A stretch of 64,000 nt of DNA from Dioscorea cayenensis subsp. rotundata (Eukaryota; Streptophyta; Magnoliopsida; Dioscoreales; Dioscoreaceae): contig NC_052483.1 of the NCBI RefSeq assembly GCF_009730915.1, positions 1 to 64,000 of the forward strand. Direction: 5' to 3'. Of the stretch, positions 33,765-57,392 are shown in pieces. A program made the position numbers and the translations under genes. Position 1 is the first letter of the stretch, and the number at the start of each line of letters is the position of its first letter. The notes under the pieces are model-generated. The model saw only the letters and a program-made list of their open reading frames with translations, did no database searches and was not told where the DNA came from.

Positions 33765-34764
33765 NNNNNNNNNNNNNNNNNNNNNNNNNNNNNNNNNNNN
33801 NNNNNNNNNNNNNNNNNNNNNNNNNNNNNNNNNNNNNNNNNNNNNNNNNNNNNNNNNNNNNNNNNNNNNNNNNNNNNNNNNNNNNNNNNNNNNNNNNNNN
33901 NNNNNNNNNNNNNNNNNNNNNNNNNNNNNNNNNNNNNNNNNNNNNNNNNNNNNNNNNNNNNNNNNNNNNNNNNNNNNNNNNNNNNNNNNNNNNNNNNNNN
34001 NNNNNNNNNNNNNNNNNNNNNNNNNNNNNNNNNNNNNNNNNNNNNNNNNNNNNNNNNNNNNNNNNNNNNNNNNNNNNNNNNNNNNNNNNNNNNNNNNNNN
34101 NNNNNNNNNNNNNNNNNNNNNNNNNNNNNNNNNNNNNNNNNNNNNNNNNNNNNNNNNNNNNNNNNNNNNNNNNNNNNNNNNNNNNNNNNNNNNNNNNNNN
34201 NNNNNNNNNNNNNNNNNNNNNNNNNNNNNNNNNNNNNNNNNNNNNNNNNNNNNNNNNNNNNNNNNNNNNNNNNNNNNNNNNNNNNNNNNNNNNNNNNNNN
34301 NNNNNNNNNNNNNNNNNNNNNNNNNNNNNNNNNNNNNNNNNNNNNNNNNNNNNNNNNNNNNNNNNNNNNNNNNNNNNNNNNNNNNNNNNNNNNNNNNNNN
34401 NNNNNNNNNNNNNNNNNNNNNNNNNNNNNNNNNNNNNNNNNNNNNNNNNNNNNNNNNNNNNNNNNNNNNNNNNNNNNNNNNNNNNNNNNNNNNNNNNNNN
34501 NNNNNNNNNNNNNNNNNNNNNNNNNNNNNNNNNNNNNNNNNNNNNNNNNNNNNNNNNNNNNNNNNNNNNNNNNNNNNNNNNNNNNNNNNNNNNNNNNNNN
34601 NNNNNNNNNNNNNNNNNNNNNNNNNNNNNNNNNNNNNNNNNNNNNNNNNNNNNNNNNNNNNNNNNNNNNNNNNNNNNNNNNNNNNNNNNNNNNNNNNNNN
34701 NNNNNNNNNNNNNNNNNNNNNNNNNNNNNNNNNNNNNNNNNNNNNNNNNNNNNNNNNNNNNNNN
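33765..34764. other. Assembly gap of exactly 1,000 N
   Basis: A round-number N run, conventionally a scaffold gap of unknown true length. It begins 54 bp after the outer end of the inverted Copia element, which is probably why assembly failed here. Confidence 0.99.
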
Positions 34765-35811
34765 AATTATAATCTAGGGGATAAATAATTAAATGGCTAC
34801 ATAATTTAAAAATATTTGAAAATATAGGAGACACACAAGGAGTGCTAGCCTCGGAGAATCAAAAGCAATAAAGAGAGTAAATGAATACCTTTTAAGCTCT
34901 TTTGGTTGGTATATAATAATAAGGTACACACTAATGGATCCACACCTTGATGTTAAAAATAATAATAAGAGCACATGCCCACCCAATTAGTTCAACCATT
35001 TGAAAAATCCTACTCTCTTGTCCCCTTTAACATCTCTTATTTCAATCCCTATGGTATAAAAACTGCATCACTAACATTGCCTCTTTTTGGCATTAAAAAG
35101 TTTCTTTCCTTGCTTTGGTTTCTCAACAATAACTAATAATAAGTTTTGTTAGTCTTAATTATTTTTGGGATAAAAGATATATATAAATATAATATATATA
35201 TGTTGATTTGTTCATTTTTCAACGGTCTTTTACACGATGAGTTTTTCACTTTTTATATGAAAAATATATCGGTTGTCTAACAACATACAATGTATCATTT
35301 TTAATTGATTCTCTATTTAACTCCCTAGTTTTTATTATTCTAAAATACATTTTTGTTGATAAAATAATCATTTATATCATTAAAAATAGCAAAAAAACAA
35401 AAAGAGAAAAACACCAAGATTGCTCTCTGTCCCATCATGCCCTTCCCCAACCATAACACATTTTTTTCCTCTTGGTTATAAGCACAACTTACAAAGGGAA
35501 AACCATGTAACAAAAAAACAAAGATGTGCATTGTAATGGACCACAATCATCCAAAAACAAATATCAAATTTCTTCATCTTTATCTCCTAAAACAATAATA
35601 CTTCACATCACTTTCTTTATCCCCCCCTAGCCACATAAAATAGTAAAAAAAATAAGAAATACCAAATAAGAAAAAAGAAAACCAAAAGGAAAAAAAAAAT
35701 ACAACAAAGTAAATTGTAAAATTACTGCTTATATTCACCAAGGACTATACATAACTTTGCAAAAATAACAAAAGTTGGGAGGGTGCTTTTGCTAATGTTC
35801 AGCTTTTCTAT
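34765..35811. other. Upstream region of the CYP90B gene
   Basis: AT-rich with A-runs; no coding region. It contains whatever distal promoter of the P450 gene survives on this side of the gap. No CGTG(T/C)G brassinosteroid-response element was noticed by eye. Confidence 0.5.
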
Positions 35812-35819
35812 TATAAAAG
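35812..35819 (+). promoter_or_regulatory. TATA box of the CYP90B gene
   Basis: TATAAAAG lies 124 bp before the start codon and is followed by a CT-rich leader (CTCTCCCTGC...TCCTCTCATCC), a usual plant core promoter layout. Confidence 0.6.
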
Positions 35820-35936
35820 AAAGACCCTTTAAAGCTAACACTCACTCTCCCTGCTTTGCTACAAAGAGAGTTTCCTCTCATCCTCCATCCTTTCACTACA
35901 AAAAAAAGAAAGAAAAGAAGTTATAAACTAAGCTAA

Positions 35937-41329
<5,393 letters not shown>

Positions 41330-42238
41330 CATTATTGAGATATATCTTTGTTCAAATTGAAGGTCATTAATGGTTGATGAAAATTATTAAAAAAAAAAAA
41401 AAATACAAGAGAAGTAGTAGTACCAAAATTATATGACAAGCTTCATTGTAGCTTGTGGCCATTTATGTATACATAGGCCAAAGAATGAGTTCAATTTAGT
41501 CTTCAATGTATACATGTTATTTGTGTTGATTATTATATGATCATGTTTCAAGCAAGGGATAGAGATGTACATCTTGGAGAGCTGATGGTGCTCCTAGTTT
41601 AGTTTGGTTTAGTTTTTTGTTTTTTTTCTTATGAAATGGTATTTTCTTATCTTGGTTTTGTTTTATGTACATTCACTATTAATCTATTAATTAAAATATT
41701 ATTAATTTCTATTTTCGGTATGAAATTTACATAATTATACGATTTTTACCGGCATGTGCTTTTAATAATAGTCACCTATGCTTCATTACGATAGGTTTAT
41801 TTTACTGAGTTTTTCAGAGAAAGTTGTCTCGTATCTCTAGATATTTTTTACCTACCCATCTATGTTGATTTTGAGTATAAATATTCTTTTGTTAAAAATT
41901 CATAATATTTTATGATAGTTTATAATGAAAATTATAACCCTTTATTAACCAAAATCAAAAATAAATTTTTTTAAGAAAATATGTTTTTAATGAAATTAGG
42001 AAAAAAATATATAGAGAGAGATACTATAAAGAAGCCCATTCACTAATACAACTAGAAAATTTTGTTGGCATTGAATTGGGCCTAATTAATGGGCTCTCAA
42101 AGCCTCCAAGGGTTTGGGCTTCTAGTTTTATTTCTTAGTCAATCTTGATATTTTTCGCATTTTATTTATTTATTGTTTTATTTGTTATTTATTAAAAAAA
42201 TGCCGGGAATCTACTAAAAATCACCATTTATTCATTTA

Positions 42239-42275
<37 letters not shown>

Positions 42276-43884
42276 CATGATTAATAAACATTGAAGCAAA
42301 TTTGAGAACTTCTCATCCCACCACTTATAACTTTTAATATTTCTATCTTTTTAATTAATTTTAAAATCTCCATGGAATACTTCAAATTCTATAAATAAAA
42401 AAATTTAACTTGATTTATTTTTCCATTATATTAATTTAATTCAGTATATGATTGATCACAATTATAATAAGGTTTCTTGACACGTGTTCCAAGAGAGATC
42501 ACTAGTAATTAGCGATCAAGAGCTCTACAGCGCGTCCTGGCACGTGTGAGTCATCGTGGCCGTTGCCGGAGCCACTTCTATGTACTTGTTTCTCTTGGAC
42601 CCGAAACTAAACACTTGACTCTCATTTTTGGGCTTTTTTGGGAATTTGGGCCCCCATCTATAAATCCTCTTTTCTGTTGAACCAACTTGTTGTTCATTGC
42701 CCTTGCTTTTGAATGAAAACTACTAAATTGCCATTAAATATAAAAAGATGAGATATTTTAAATGTTGTTTGGGTGGAAATTATGTAAAATAAATAATATG
42801 AAATAATCCCAAGTGTTTTTACTTTTTAGTTGTATTAATTTTGTGTCAAACTAATTATTTAGTTTTCGTTTTAAGTTAATTATTTAGATTTTATTTTTAA
42901 TTAATTTATATGAATGGAAGCAATGTTAACCATAAAAGTAAATATATATATATATATATAAATATATTTGTATGAAAATGAAAAAAAAACTTTTGTCTAT
43001 TCTGATTTAAAATTGTTCTAAAATGTAAAAATATAAGACTTTTTTTTACATATACATCTATATAAATGTTGAAATTAACCCTCTATATACATAAAGTAAA
43101 AAAAAACTACATAAAACTAATATTATTATAAAAATCCCATTAAAAAATTTATTGGCTCAATAGTCAGAATCAGAAGCTAATTTTTAATTTCAAAATTTCT
43201 ACATCTAATATTTTTTAATTATGCATTAAAATCATAAACATAAAATTTATTGCAAAAACATATAACTTCTATACATATAACACCACCCCATATAATTTAA
43301 TATTTTTAGAGGGATAAATAATTTTTTTAAGCATAGGAGTCCACATTTGCTGTCACACAGTGAACAACGCTAACTCTCTTGCAGTTTTATATTTTTTTTG
43401 TAATTTTTAATTTTTTTTATCCTTTTTAATTTTTAAGTGTTTTATACCGGGTAATTAACTCCATAGTTTCATGTTGTTTTATTGTTTTTAGTTTTCTTTA
43501 TTGGTTTATTTTTTGTTTATTTTTATTTTATTTATTTATACTCCTCAGTTTTTTATAGTTCAACTACTTTCTTAAAATAAATAAATAAATAAAAAAACAA
43601 AACCAAAAAGGAATAAGTCCAAATGAAAATAATAATAATTCAGAGAAGGGCAATCTCGTAGTTTACACGTAAAGCAAGGGGCATATTGTAAAATTAGCCC
43701 GCGTGGCAAGCCACAACGAAGCACACGCTCTTCTTTAGCAACCCCATTTCGCCTCCACTCTCTTTCCCATCTCTCTCTCTCTCTCTCTCTCCGGCGTTCT
43801 CCGGCGTTGTCCGGCGATCCTTCCATTCGAGAGGAATCGCTGTTCCTTTTCTTCGTCAACGACGTGCCCTAGAGCTCCAGCGAG
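41330..43884. other. Intergenic DNA between CYP90B and SDH1
   Basis: AT-rich with (TA)n tracts (about 42243-42271 and 42943-42960) and no gene. The last 200 bp are less AT-rich and carry a (CT)n run (about 43771-43791) and CCGGCG repeats, probably the SDH1 leader and core promoter. No TATA box was recognised. Confidence 0.6.
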
Positions 43885-49273
<5,389 letters not shown>

Positions 49274-50660
49274 AGTACCCTGAAGCCCCTCTCTTTCCTA
49301 AATTCAAGAGCACCTGAGGTTTGAATAAAATGTTGATACCTGTTGATGCCTACCAAAGGAAATTGAACTGTTTGCTATGTTAGATAGGCGAAGCTATTTC
49401 ATAAGCAGCATGGCCTTTTCTACTGGTTAAAGAAAGTAGACATTAATATTCACATAAGCTGCTATTTTTTGGCACATTTCCTTTGGTCTTGAAGTAATTT
49501 ATTTCTTTCAGTTATCCAGTCATTTCATGCATGAAACACCGAACTCCTCAAATTTAGTTTCTGTTCCACTAACGCCTTAGGTGGTGGGAGTTTGAGCTGG
49601 GAGGTTCCTCCTGTTCTCTCATTTTGAAGTGCACTTTAACTGTTTTTGTGTGGAGGGCTTTGATACTTATCCTATACTTCCATGTTCTAGCGCAAATAAA
49701 ATCACTGATATTGAATCTATCTTCTTTGGAATCACAATGCAGGAGGCCTGAGTTTCTGTATGTCTCTCTGTAAGTGAAACATTCTTCTCCTAGATTTATT
49801 TTTTATATTCTTGCCGTCTAAATCATGCAGATTTGTTACTGATGGTGTGGTAGATTTTAAACTTCAAAAAGTTCGGCTACTTCATAGCGCCAGTTTTATT
49901 CTGTTTAGATTTATTGATCTCATGTCCCAAGTCATGTTTCTGCTGGTTTTTATCCTGATCCTGTAAGGTATCCATTCTCCCTCTATCAATCCATTGTCAT
50001 GCGTTGATTCCAGTCTTTTGAACTATGATTGAACTTTTCTATGTCGAAGTCCTTTTCCATCTTCAGATTTGCTCAGTTTTTTTTGCCTGTTCTGCATCAG
50101 TCCTGGTGATCAATAACTGAAGCAAGTGCAGTAGGGCATTAGGCTTTGTGGATTAATAATTATCTAGAAAACTTAACCTTTAGGAAGGATTTTCTCAACT
50201 CCCATAGTATCAAACCTAGTCTTTTCCCACTTTATGGCTTGTGATATCACCTCCATAACTAGTTATTTATATTCAGCTGCAGTTATCCCTGAGCAATATT
50301 TAGTTAAAAACTTGTCTCATTAACTGATCATAGTTCAGTGAGGTGTAGTAAAAGGTTCTTGACTAGTATTCAAACATTACTATTTTATATTATCTTTAGC
50401 TGCATGGATTTGCCATCTCTCTGCTGAATCTTTGTATTGGTAGTACTTCATTGGTGTCATCATTGTTTGAAATGAGTCAAAAGGTACTTGAAATTGAGCC
50501 AGTCCAAACCAACTGCAATGAATGACTTAGCATGGTAATGTATTGTACTCCTTCCTGTCTCTTCAGGGAAGCTCAGTAACCTGTGAGTTCCTTGTCTGTT
50601 CCAAGCTTAATCTTATTATTATTGAAAGTGAATAGACTTTCTAACTCTTTCTTAATGCCA
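49274..50660. other. SDH1 3' UTR and downstream flank
   Basis: AATAAA signals occur 50 bp after the stop (49324-49329) and again at 49695-49700. The rest is TC-rich non-coding DNA with no gene. Confidence 0.55.
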
Positions 50661-50666
50661 TTAATG

Positions 50667-50840
50667 CCGCCGTTGCAATGGTTAAACGGTTAAAGCATTT
50701 AACTTCTACAGGGGAAGTTGAAGGTTCGATTTTCTCCCAATACATGATCCTGATATTTGATTAGCAAAAGATGAAATTTGGTTTGATTTTTAGTGGTTCT
50801 ATGGACCTCATATGAGTATATATATATTTTTTTTAAGTTT
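50667..50840 (+). mobile_element. tRNA-derived SINE-like element
   Basis: An A-box-like TGGTTAAACGGTTAAAGC (50679-50697 region) and, about 40 nt on, a B-box-like GGTTCGATTTT (50723-50733) have tRNA spacing, followed by an unrelated body and a T-rich end. Target duplications were not resolved. The words after the B box (TCTCCCAATACATGATCC) recur in altered form in the next SINE-like unit at 52.3 kb. Confidence 0.5.
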
Positions 50841-52237
50841 TTCTTTTTTTAATTAACTAGTGAGTGACTTAATAGAAAAATGTTAGAAATATTTCCATTG
50901 TGTAATGAATTATGAAAGGAGAAGTGACACTTTAGTTGACTAATGTGGGGTCATTTAGGAAGCTTGGAAGGGCTTCTATCAGTGATTTTCTTTATCATCA
51001 ACTGTGTCACATTATACCTTCTTTTTCTTTCCTCCACGCAATCAGTATTCTCTTACTTGTGAATGCTCTCTTATCTGAAAACAACCATTTGATGTTGCTA
51101 TTTGCATATAAATTATAAGTTTCAAATTTGTACATTTTTTGCTGTATTATTATTATTATTATTATTATTTTTATATTAAAATATACCCAATTATTCTCAG
51201 TTATTATTAATTTAATTTCACTCACTTCTAATCTGGCTTTTCTATCATGTGCTATAAAGAAAGCGAAACCCATTTTATCTTCTCATTGTGTTCATTTTTC
51301 ATGTTTATTTTAAGTAGCTCAAATAGCCTTCATTTGTCCACATTATAGTGTTTGTGTTTGCCAGCCTTTTTAATAACTAAACGTGATTTTTTTACTTCAA
51401 AGAAAAGAAAAGAAAAAACAAATACCGTCTGATGATGGAGATTGTTTTTCCTGCTTGTTTTTGTGTCCTGATGTACAAAATGCAGATAAAATCATGAGCA
51501 AGGTTTGGATTCAAATTAGGAGTAGTACATGTCATGAAGAGTAGTCCATTATTTACTAAATTTCAACCCTAAAAGTCATCAGAAGCCAACCATCTTCATC
51601 ACAATGTACATATATCAGCAAACAACGTTTTTTACTTTTTTTCAATGTATGATATCGAAATTCCAAATCAATACGTGCATGGAATGACAGAACGTAAATG
51701 GAAGGACATCAGTGAGTTGTAAACCAAGCAAAGTTTGCTCAAATAAAGCAAATAATAATAGAGCTCATCCCCACAATAACACACAAAAAGAGAAAAGCAA
51801 AAAACCTTCTCTTTTTTTAAAAGACAAGTTCTATAAAAAAAGTGATGGAGTTGTGCTAAAATGAAAGCGAGAGGTTGAAATGAATTGGAACAAATGAGAA
51901 CAAAAAAAGGAGGGAATTTTTTTATTTTTAAAAATAGAAGTATCCCACTTTTGTATTATTATTATTATTATTATTATTATTAAATAAAAAGAAGAGAGAA
52001 GAGAGAATAGAGGGAGTGGTGGTGGAGGTGGAGGTGGTGGTGGTGGTGGTGGTGGTGGTGATGGTGGGGGAGTGAATGAGGTGTGGGAGGATGAGAAGAT
52101 AAGGGAGGGACGGTGGTGTCAAATCGTCGGAGTATGCGACGGCGGGGAAGATGACACTTATACACCCCCACTTTCAACTTTCCAGTTTCCAAACAAGGGC
52201 CCCATCTAAACAAACCCTCTATCTTACATTTATACTA

Positions 52238-52277
<40 letters not shown>

Positions 52278-52279
52278 AG
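50841..52279. other. Intergenic DNA with microsatellites
   Basis: No gene. It holds (ATT)n runs (51147-51169, 51954-51981, 52240-52276) and a (GGT)n tract (about 52018-52060). The His- and Pro-rich minus-strand frame over the last is repeat-driven. Confidence 0.65.
51953..52078. repeat. (ATT)n and (GGT)n microsatellites
   Basis: A run of ATT units (51954-51981) is followed, after a GA-rich linker, by GGTGGTGGAGGTGGAGGT-type repeats to about 52074. Confidence 0.9.
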
Positions 52280-52470
52280 TTGTTAGAAACAATATAGCGG
52301 TAAAATATTTGATTTCAACGCAAAAGATCGAGAGTTTGATTAATATGGTGGTAAATTACTTGGTTTCTATATAAAAAGTTAATGGTTTAATTTTCCTCTC
52401 AATGTATGGTTGAAAACGTAAATCGTGTAGAGATGGTTTGTTTAAAATATTAGAAGAATGAACGTTTTTT
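52280..52470 (+). repeat. Dimeric SINE-like remnant
   Basis: Two successive degenerate units each pair an A-box-like GCGGTAAAATA or GGTGGTAAATTA with a B-box-like GAGAGTTTGATTA or AATGGTTTAATTTTCC. The second ends TCTCAATGTATGGTT, similar to the sequence after the B box at 50.7 kb. It is probably a decayed tandem SINE. Confidence 0.35.
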
Positions 52471-53879
52471 TTAGAGAGAAGTAAAATACCAACTCTTTTA
52501 CTTATAAGTATGATAGCAAATATGTTTATATATAATAGTTTTTATGTTTTTTTATTGAATATTTTTTAAAAAATGAAACTACATATTATATATATTGCTA
52601 ATATATATATATATATATATATAATATTTTTTTTCAATGAATATATGTGGAATACATAAAATCTATATTTTAATGTTTAGTTTATTTTCTATTAAATTAT
52701 ATTTGATATATTATATATAATAATTAACAAAGATATTAATTCAAACAGTTTGAATTCTAAATTTTTTATGCAAATTTTCTCCAAAATTATTAACTATAAT
52801 GTTATTATTGTGTCATATACATGTTTAACCTGAAAAATATAATAAAACAGTCTTCTAGTCCTTGTATATATGATTGCATTGAGTATTACATGTAAAACAT
52901 GGTTAGTGATGCAGTCCACTTTGCTCCAACCTTATGAATAAGAAATTTCATCATCTAATTATTATCATGTATGAGAAGTGTTTTTCTTTTGTTTTTGGTG
53001 TTTCCTTCATCTGAAACATGAGCAATAGCTTGGCTTTTCCTCTCCATTATTAAGACAAGAAATTAATGATAGTGATAATAATAATAACAAATAGTTATAT
53101 TTAAATTATCAAAAACCACAATTAAAAAAATATATATATTTATGATAACTAAATAATAAGTCATAAGCCATGCAATACATGTCCTATGGATCCCACATTG
53201 TGAAGTAGGTCCCATCAGCCGTCCAAAAAGAGTGCGAACCCATTCACAAGATGGCGACTCTTCTCCCCTACTTTTAATTCTAATTAACACCCCCGAAAAT
53301 TTTTAAATTAAAATTATAAAAATATTTATTTTACAAAATATAAACATATATATATATATACCACCATTACCTTCCATCTTTTCATTTTATTTTATTTTAT
53401 AAAATATAGATAAACTATATATTATTGATATGTGCAGAAACAGAATTAATATTTTCATTTTATTTAAAATAAAATTTAAATTTACTCTTTAATAAAAATA
53501 TAAATATTTTATATAAAACATTTAATATTAATAAATTATTTTTTTATTAGTAAAATAAAAAAATAATTTAGATAAAAAAAAAACTACTCTTTGGGCAAAA
53601 GACTAACCTCTACACTGACATCCACCAAACAAAGAGTGAGAGGTTCAAAAGCTGATGAAACAAATTTATTTCAAAATATCAACTTATTATTTGTGAGAAA
53701 AACATTTGCACATCCATCAAAAGTCACTAAAAATCAGCTCAACCAAGAAGCTACAAAGTCTAATAATACATTATGAATACGCATCACATCACTCTAGTTT
53801 TTGCATAGAAATTGGGTATCACCGAACTTCACTCATTTATATCATTGATATCAAGTATCAACTCTCTTATAATTTATAA
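52471..53879. other. AT-rich intergenic DNA
   Basis: No gene or clear element is seen. It contains several (TA)n tracts (about 52601-52623 and 53346-53360). Confidence 0.6.
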
Positions 53880-54400
53880 ATGGGTAAATGAATTATCCTC
53901 TCGAAAGTTTCAAAATATTCCAGACATATCTCTAATATTTGAAGTTGTAAGATAATTTTTTTGTCATCAGTTTTACTTTTTCGATTAATGCGATTCGACT
54001 TTTATCGGTTTATTTTATCATACTGACGTATCTTTCGACTTAAAAAGCATAAAAATTTCTGTTTAATATTACGAGTTTTAGTTTAACTACATAAATTTTA
54101 ACATTTGACATTTCCACTTAAAATTATCGATTTTTGTTTAAAATTATGTATTTCCACTTAAAAACTTGAGATCCAATCTTATAACATCAGTTATTTTTAT
54201 GTCAAAATTAACAAAATTTTTAAGTCAGAAAGATATAAAGATTAACTTGTTAAGAAAAGGACTCACTAAAGAATACTTAAAAGTTATGAGGTTTTCTGTG
54301 AATAATGTTTTTTGTGAATACATAAATTTCAGAGAAACTATTTGTTAATTATCAGTTTATAAATATCTATAAATATATAAATATATATATTATGATACTT
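53880..54400. repeat. Diverged, inverted copy of the element at 58.63 kb
   Basis: The left end (CGAAAGTTTCAAAATATTCC, then AGACATATCTCTAATATTTGAA) matches, in reverse complement, the right end of the 58633-59232 segment (GGGATGTTTTGAAACTTTC). The interior shares phrases like CACTTAAAATTATCG with the inverted partner's TTTTAAGCGAAA units. A dispersed non-coding repeat family is implied. Confidence 0.5.
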
Positions 54401-54429
54401 TATAGGGGGGTGTGTGAAAAAATCCATTT

Positions 54430-55612
54430 CCTTTTCGCTTTTAGAGCCCGCTTGTCTTGTGGCCAGAGTCGTCATCTGCTCTCAATGGCGCTTTTTTGAC
54501 CACGAGTGAGAGGGATGATATAACCACCCTCTCATTGCTCTTTTTATCACCATCTCGTGGAGTTTACCGCCAATCATGAGGCTTCTTTTAGTGGGCGGTG
54601 TGTGGTTAACATAGAATGATGTGGGTGAGAATAGCATTACACCAATGAGAGAAAGAACGAAAGGGACCATGATGTGGGTCCCGTCCATCACCGCCACTCA
54701 AAGAACAAATCCGACGGCTTTCATTTGTGATGGCGTCATCACGGCTGAGTCTCCGCTCATCGCGCGGCACGTGGCTCAAGGTCCACATTGCGGGTCCCAA
54801 TCCACGGGTTCCCGAGTTATATTTTCCGGGTCACTGTTACGTGGTTGCTCTACGGCGCTTGATTCGTGGGTGCTGTTTGGGTCCCACTTGATGTAACCTG
54901 TCATTTCCGAGCACGTCATCATTTGGCACTGTTTGCTGTTAAGTAGGGGACAGCGTGCACCAGGCCCACTGACAGTATCGGTGGTGTCATTTCTTGTTCC
55001 GCGTGGGGACCACCCGACTCTCTCTCTCTCCACTCTCCATAGCTCAACGTGCCACGTCATCCACGGCTCACCCCTCCCATTGCATTCCCGCTCTTTCTCT
55101 CATCTTGTTAATTATTCACAATATTAAAACGTGTTAAATATATATAAATAAATTAAAAATAAAAATAAAAAAACAAGTAAGAAACTAGTAAGTATCCTAG
55201 GCACACGCAATAATTCAAGAATTAAAACGGAATTGATTAAGTAAACTCATTATCCAAGTTACCCACAAAGATAATAATATTATCTTCTTATATTTTTAAT
55301 TAATTAATTAAAAAAGGTGATATTTTGGGTTGGCTGGACCAGCTGGTGTGTGTGAATGGGCCCCAATGGGTCCATTTGAGCCCACTGTGGCCCGTTCACA
55401 CTGTTTCCTTTTCGACCTCTCTTTCTCTTTCTCTCTCAATCTATTGGGTTCACTCCTCGTCCTCATAAAACCCTCAACGCCCCCAACTCCCTAAACCTCT
55501 CTCTTCCTTTCTTCTCTCTTGTGCTCGTCTCCAATGGAAACAACAAACTAGAGAGAAGCGTCTCTCTCGAGCGTAGCTAGAGCCTTGCGGGGTCTCCTCT
55601 ATCGCTTCAGCA
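54430..55612. promoter_or_regulatory. Promoter and leader region of the GRAS gene
   Basis: From 54430 to 55090 base composition rises sharply compared with the surroundings. It is rich in ACGT-core motifs: a G-box (CACGTG, 54768-54773), TTACGTGG (about 54838), GCACGTCATC (about 54912) and CCACGTCATCC (about 55051). These are sites for bZIP/bHLH factors, so light, ABA or stress control is possible (inference). A second CT-rich, less AT-rich zone (about 55390-55612) is the probable leader. No gene is supported in the frames across it. Confidence 0.5.
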
Positions 55613-55676
55613 ATGGCGTACATGTGTGCGGATAGCGGCAACCTGATGGCGATTGCCCAGCAAGTCATTCAGCAGA

Positions 55677-55707
<31 letters not shown>

Positions 55708-57392
55708 GCAACAGCAACAACAGCATCTCCAGCTTCAGCCTCCACCGCCAACAATCTCCGCCATCAACCCTTTCTCCTCTCCATGGCCTGGTCACCCTCC
55801 CAACCCTTCCCATCTCCATGATTTCCATCCCTTTGCTCTCACTGATCCCCCTTTCTCTGATCCTTTCTCTTCCGACTTCCCACCTCCCGCTCCGTTCCGC
55901 CTTTCCACTGCCCCGGAGTTTGACTCTGATGAGTGGATGGAGAGTCTTATCGGTGAGTCTCCTACTGAAAGCTCCGATCTTATCAGCGATGCCTGGCATG
56001 GTCCTCCGGCTACAAACGAGCTTCCTTCTCTCTTCTCTGCTGATCCTTTTGCTTCCTCTCCTGCTTCCACTTCCGATCTCAACCGGGTCGTCTTCTCCGA
56101 CACTCAGAAGCTCGCACCGTCGCTATCTGGCCACCATCAGCTGTCATCTCTTCAAACCGTGAACCCTACACCGCCATCGTTCCAGATCCACTCATTCGAC
56201 CCGCCGCCACCGCAACCGCAGCATCCGAAGAAGGACGGCAAGCGTTCTCCGGCTTCGTCCGATCCCAAAACCCTTTCCTCGCCTCTTCTTCGATCCCTTC
56301 TTGACTGTGCTCGGCTTGCGGATTCCGACCCGGACCTCGCCGCCAAATCCCTCATCCGGATCCGGCAGTCGGCGTCGGACCACGGAGACCCGACTGAGCG
56401 CGTTGCGTTCTATTTTGCCGAAGCCCTCTATCGCCGGCTCTCGCGCGCCTCCTCCCCCTCCACCATCTTCGACTCTTCGCCGGAGGACGTCACCCTCTGC
56501 TACAAAACCCTCAACGATGCCTGCCCCTACTCCAAGTTCGCCCACCTTACCGCCAACCAAGCCATCCTCGAAGCCACCGAGTCTTCAACTCGAATTCACA
56601 TCGTCGATTTAGGCGTCGTTCAAGGAATCCAGTGGGCGGCGCTGCTCCAAGCCCTCGCCACTCGATCCGCCGGGAAGCCCTCGCGCGTCCGGATCTCCGG
56701 AATCCCAGCACCATCCCTGGGGCCAAACCCCGCCGCCTCGCTCGCCGCGACCGGCGCTCGTCTCCGCGACTTCGCCGCCCTTCTCGACCTCGAGTTCGAA
56801 TTCGAGCCGGTTCTAACCCCAGTGAACGAGTTAACCGAGTTATCATTCCACGTCGACCCGGACGAGTCCGTGGCCGTTAACTTCATGCTCCAACTCTACA
56901 ACTGGCTCGGCGAGTCAACCGAGTCAGTAGAACGAATTCTCCGAACCGCCAAGTCACTCAATCCAACCGTAGTCACACTCGGCGAGTACGAAGCGAGTCT
57001 CAACGGAGTCGGATTCGTGGACCGGTTCAGCAACGCGTTATCCTTCTACTCAGCCTTTTTCAACTCGTTAGAGCCCGCACTGAACCGCGACTCACCGGAC
57101 CGAGTCCTAGTGGAGCGTGTCCTACTCGGCCATCGGATACTCCGGGTGGTGGGCCCAGAGGATGGTCCCAGATCAACGGGTTCGGATGGAAGAGAAGGAG
57201 AAATGGACGGCTTTGATGGAACGATGCGGGTTCGAATCCGTGCCACTGAGTCATTACGCCGAAAGCCAAGCGAAACTTCTGTTATGGAACTACAACTACA
57301 GCGCTAAGTACTCGTTATTGGATTCCCGTCCAGGGTTTCTATCTCTAGCCTTTGAGGACCACTCTCTTCTCAGTGTGTCCTCATGGCGTTAG
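55613..57392 (+). CDS. GRAS-family transcription regulator, SCL4/SCL7-like (one frameshift)
   Basis: An intronless frame starts [19 protein letters not shown], a conserved start in the SCL4/SCL7 group, followed by 15 Gln (residues 23-37) and a Pro/Ser-rich N-terminus. The GRAS domain begins near residue 225: LHR I ([19 protein letters not shown]), VHIID-type [14 protein letters not shown] (about 328), LHR II region ([18 protein letters not shown]), [27 protein letters not shown] and RF-NAL-FYSA. The original frame ends at 57307 with unrelated residues, but the +1 frame from about 57170 reads [26 protein letters not shown] and ends SVSSWR at 57392, the expected SAW end. A 1-nt insertion between about 57145 and 57170 (for example in CCC at 57167-57169) explains this. 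A corrected product would be about 592 residues. GRAS proteins act in the nucleus as transcriptional co-regulators. Confidence 0.9.
55675..55722 (+). repeat. CAG/CAA polyglutamine repeat in the GRAS gene
   Basis: Mixed CAG and CAA codons encode a run of Gln near the N-terminus. Glutamine tracts are frequent in this protein group and likely vary in length between alleles. Confidence 0.95.

Noticed and set aside
33644..34834. Long frames of 360-396 codons crossing the gap
   Set aside because: They consist almost wholly of unknown residues from the N run.
51928..52213. His/Pro/Thr-rich minus-strand frames
   Set aside because: They are produced by ATT and GGT microsatellites.
55653..56886. Several long alternative frames inside the GRAS gene on both strands
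   Set aside because: The region is GC-rich and only one frame shows GRAS motifs; the rest are shadows.
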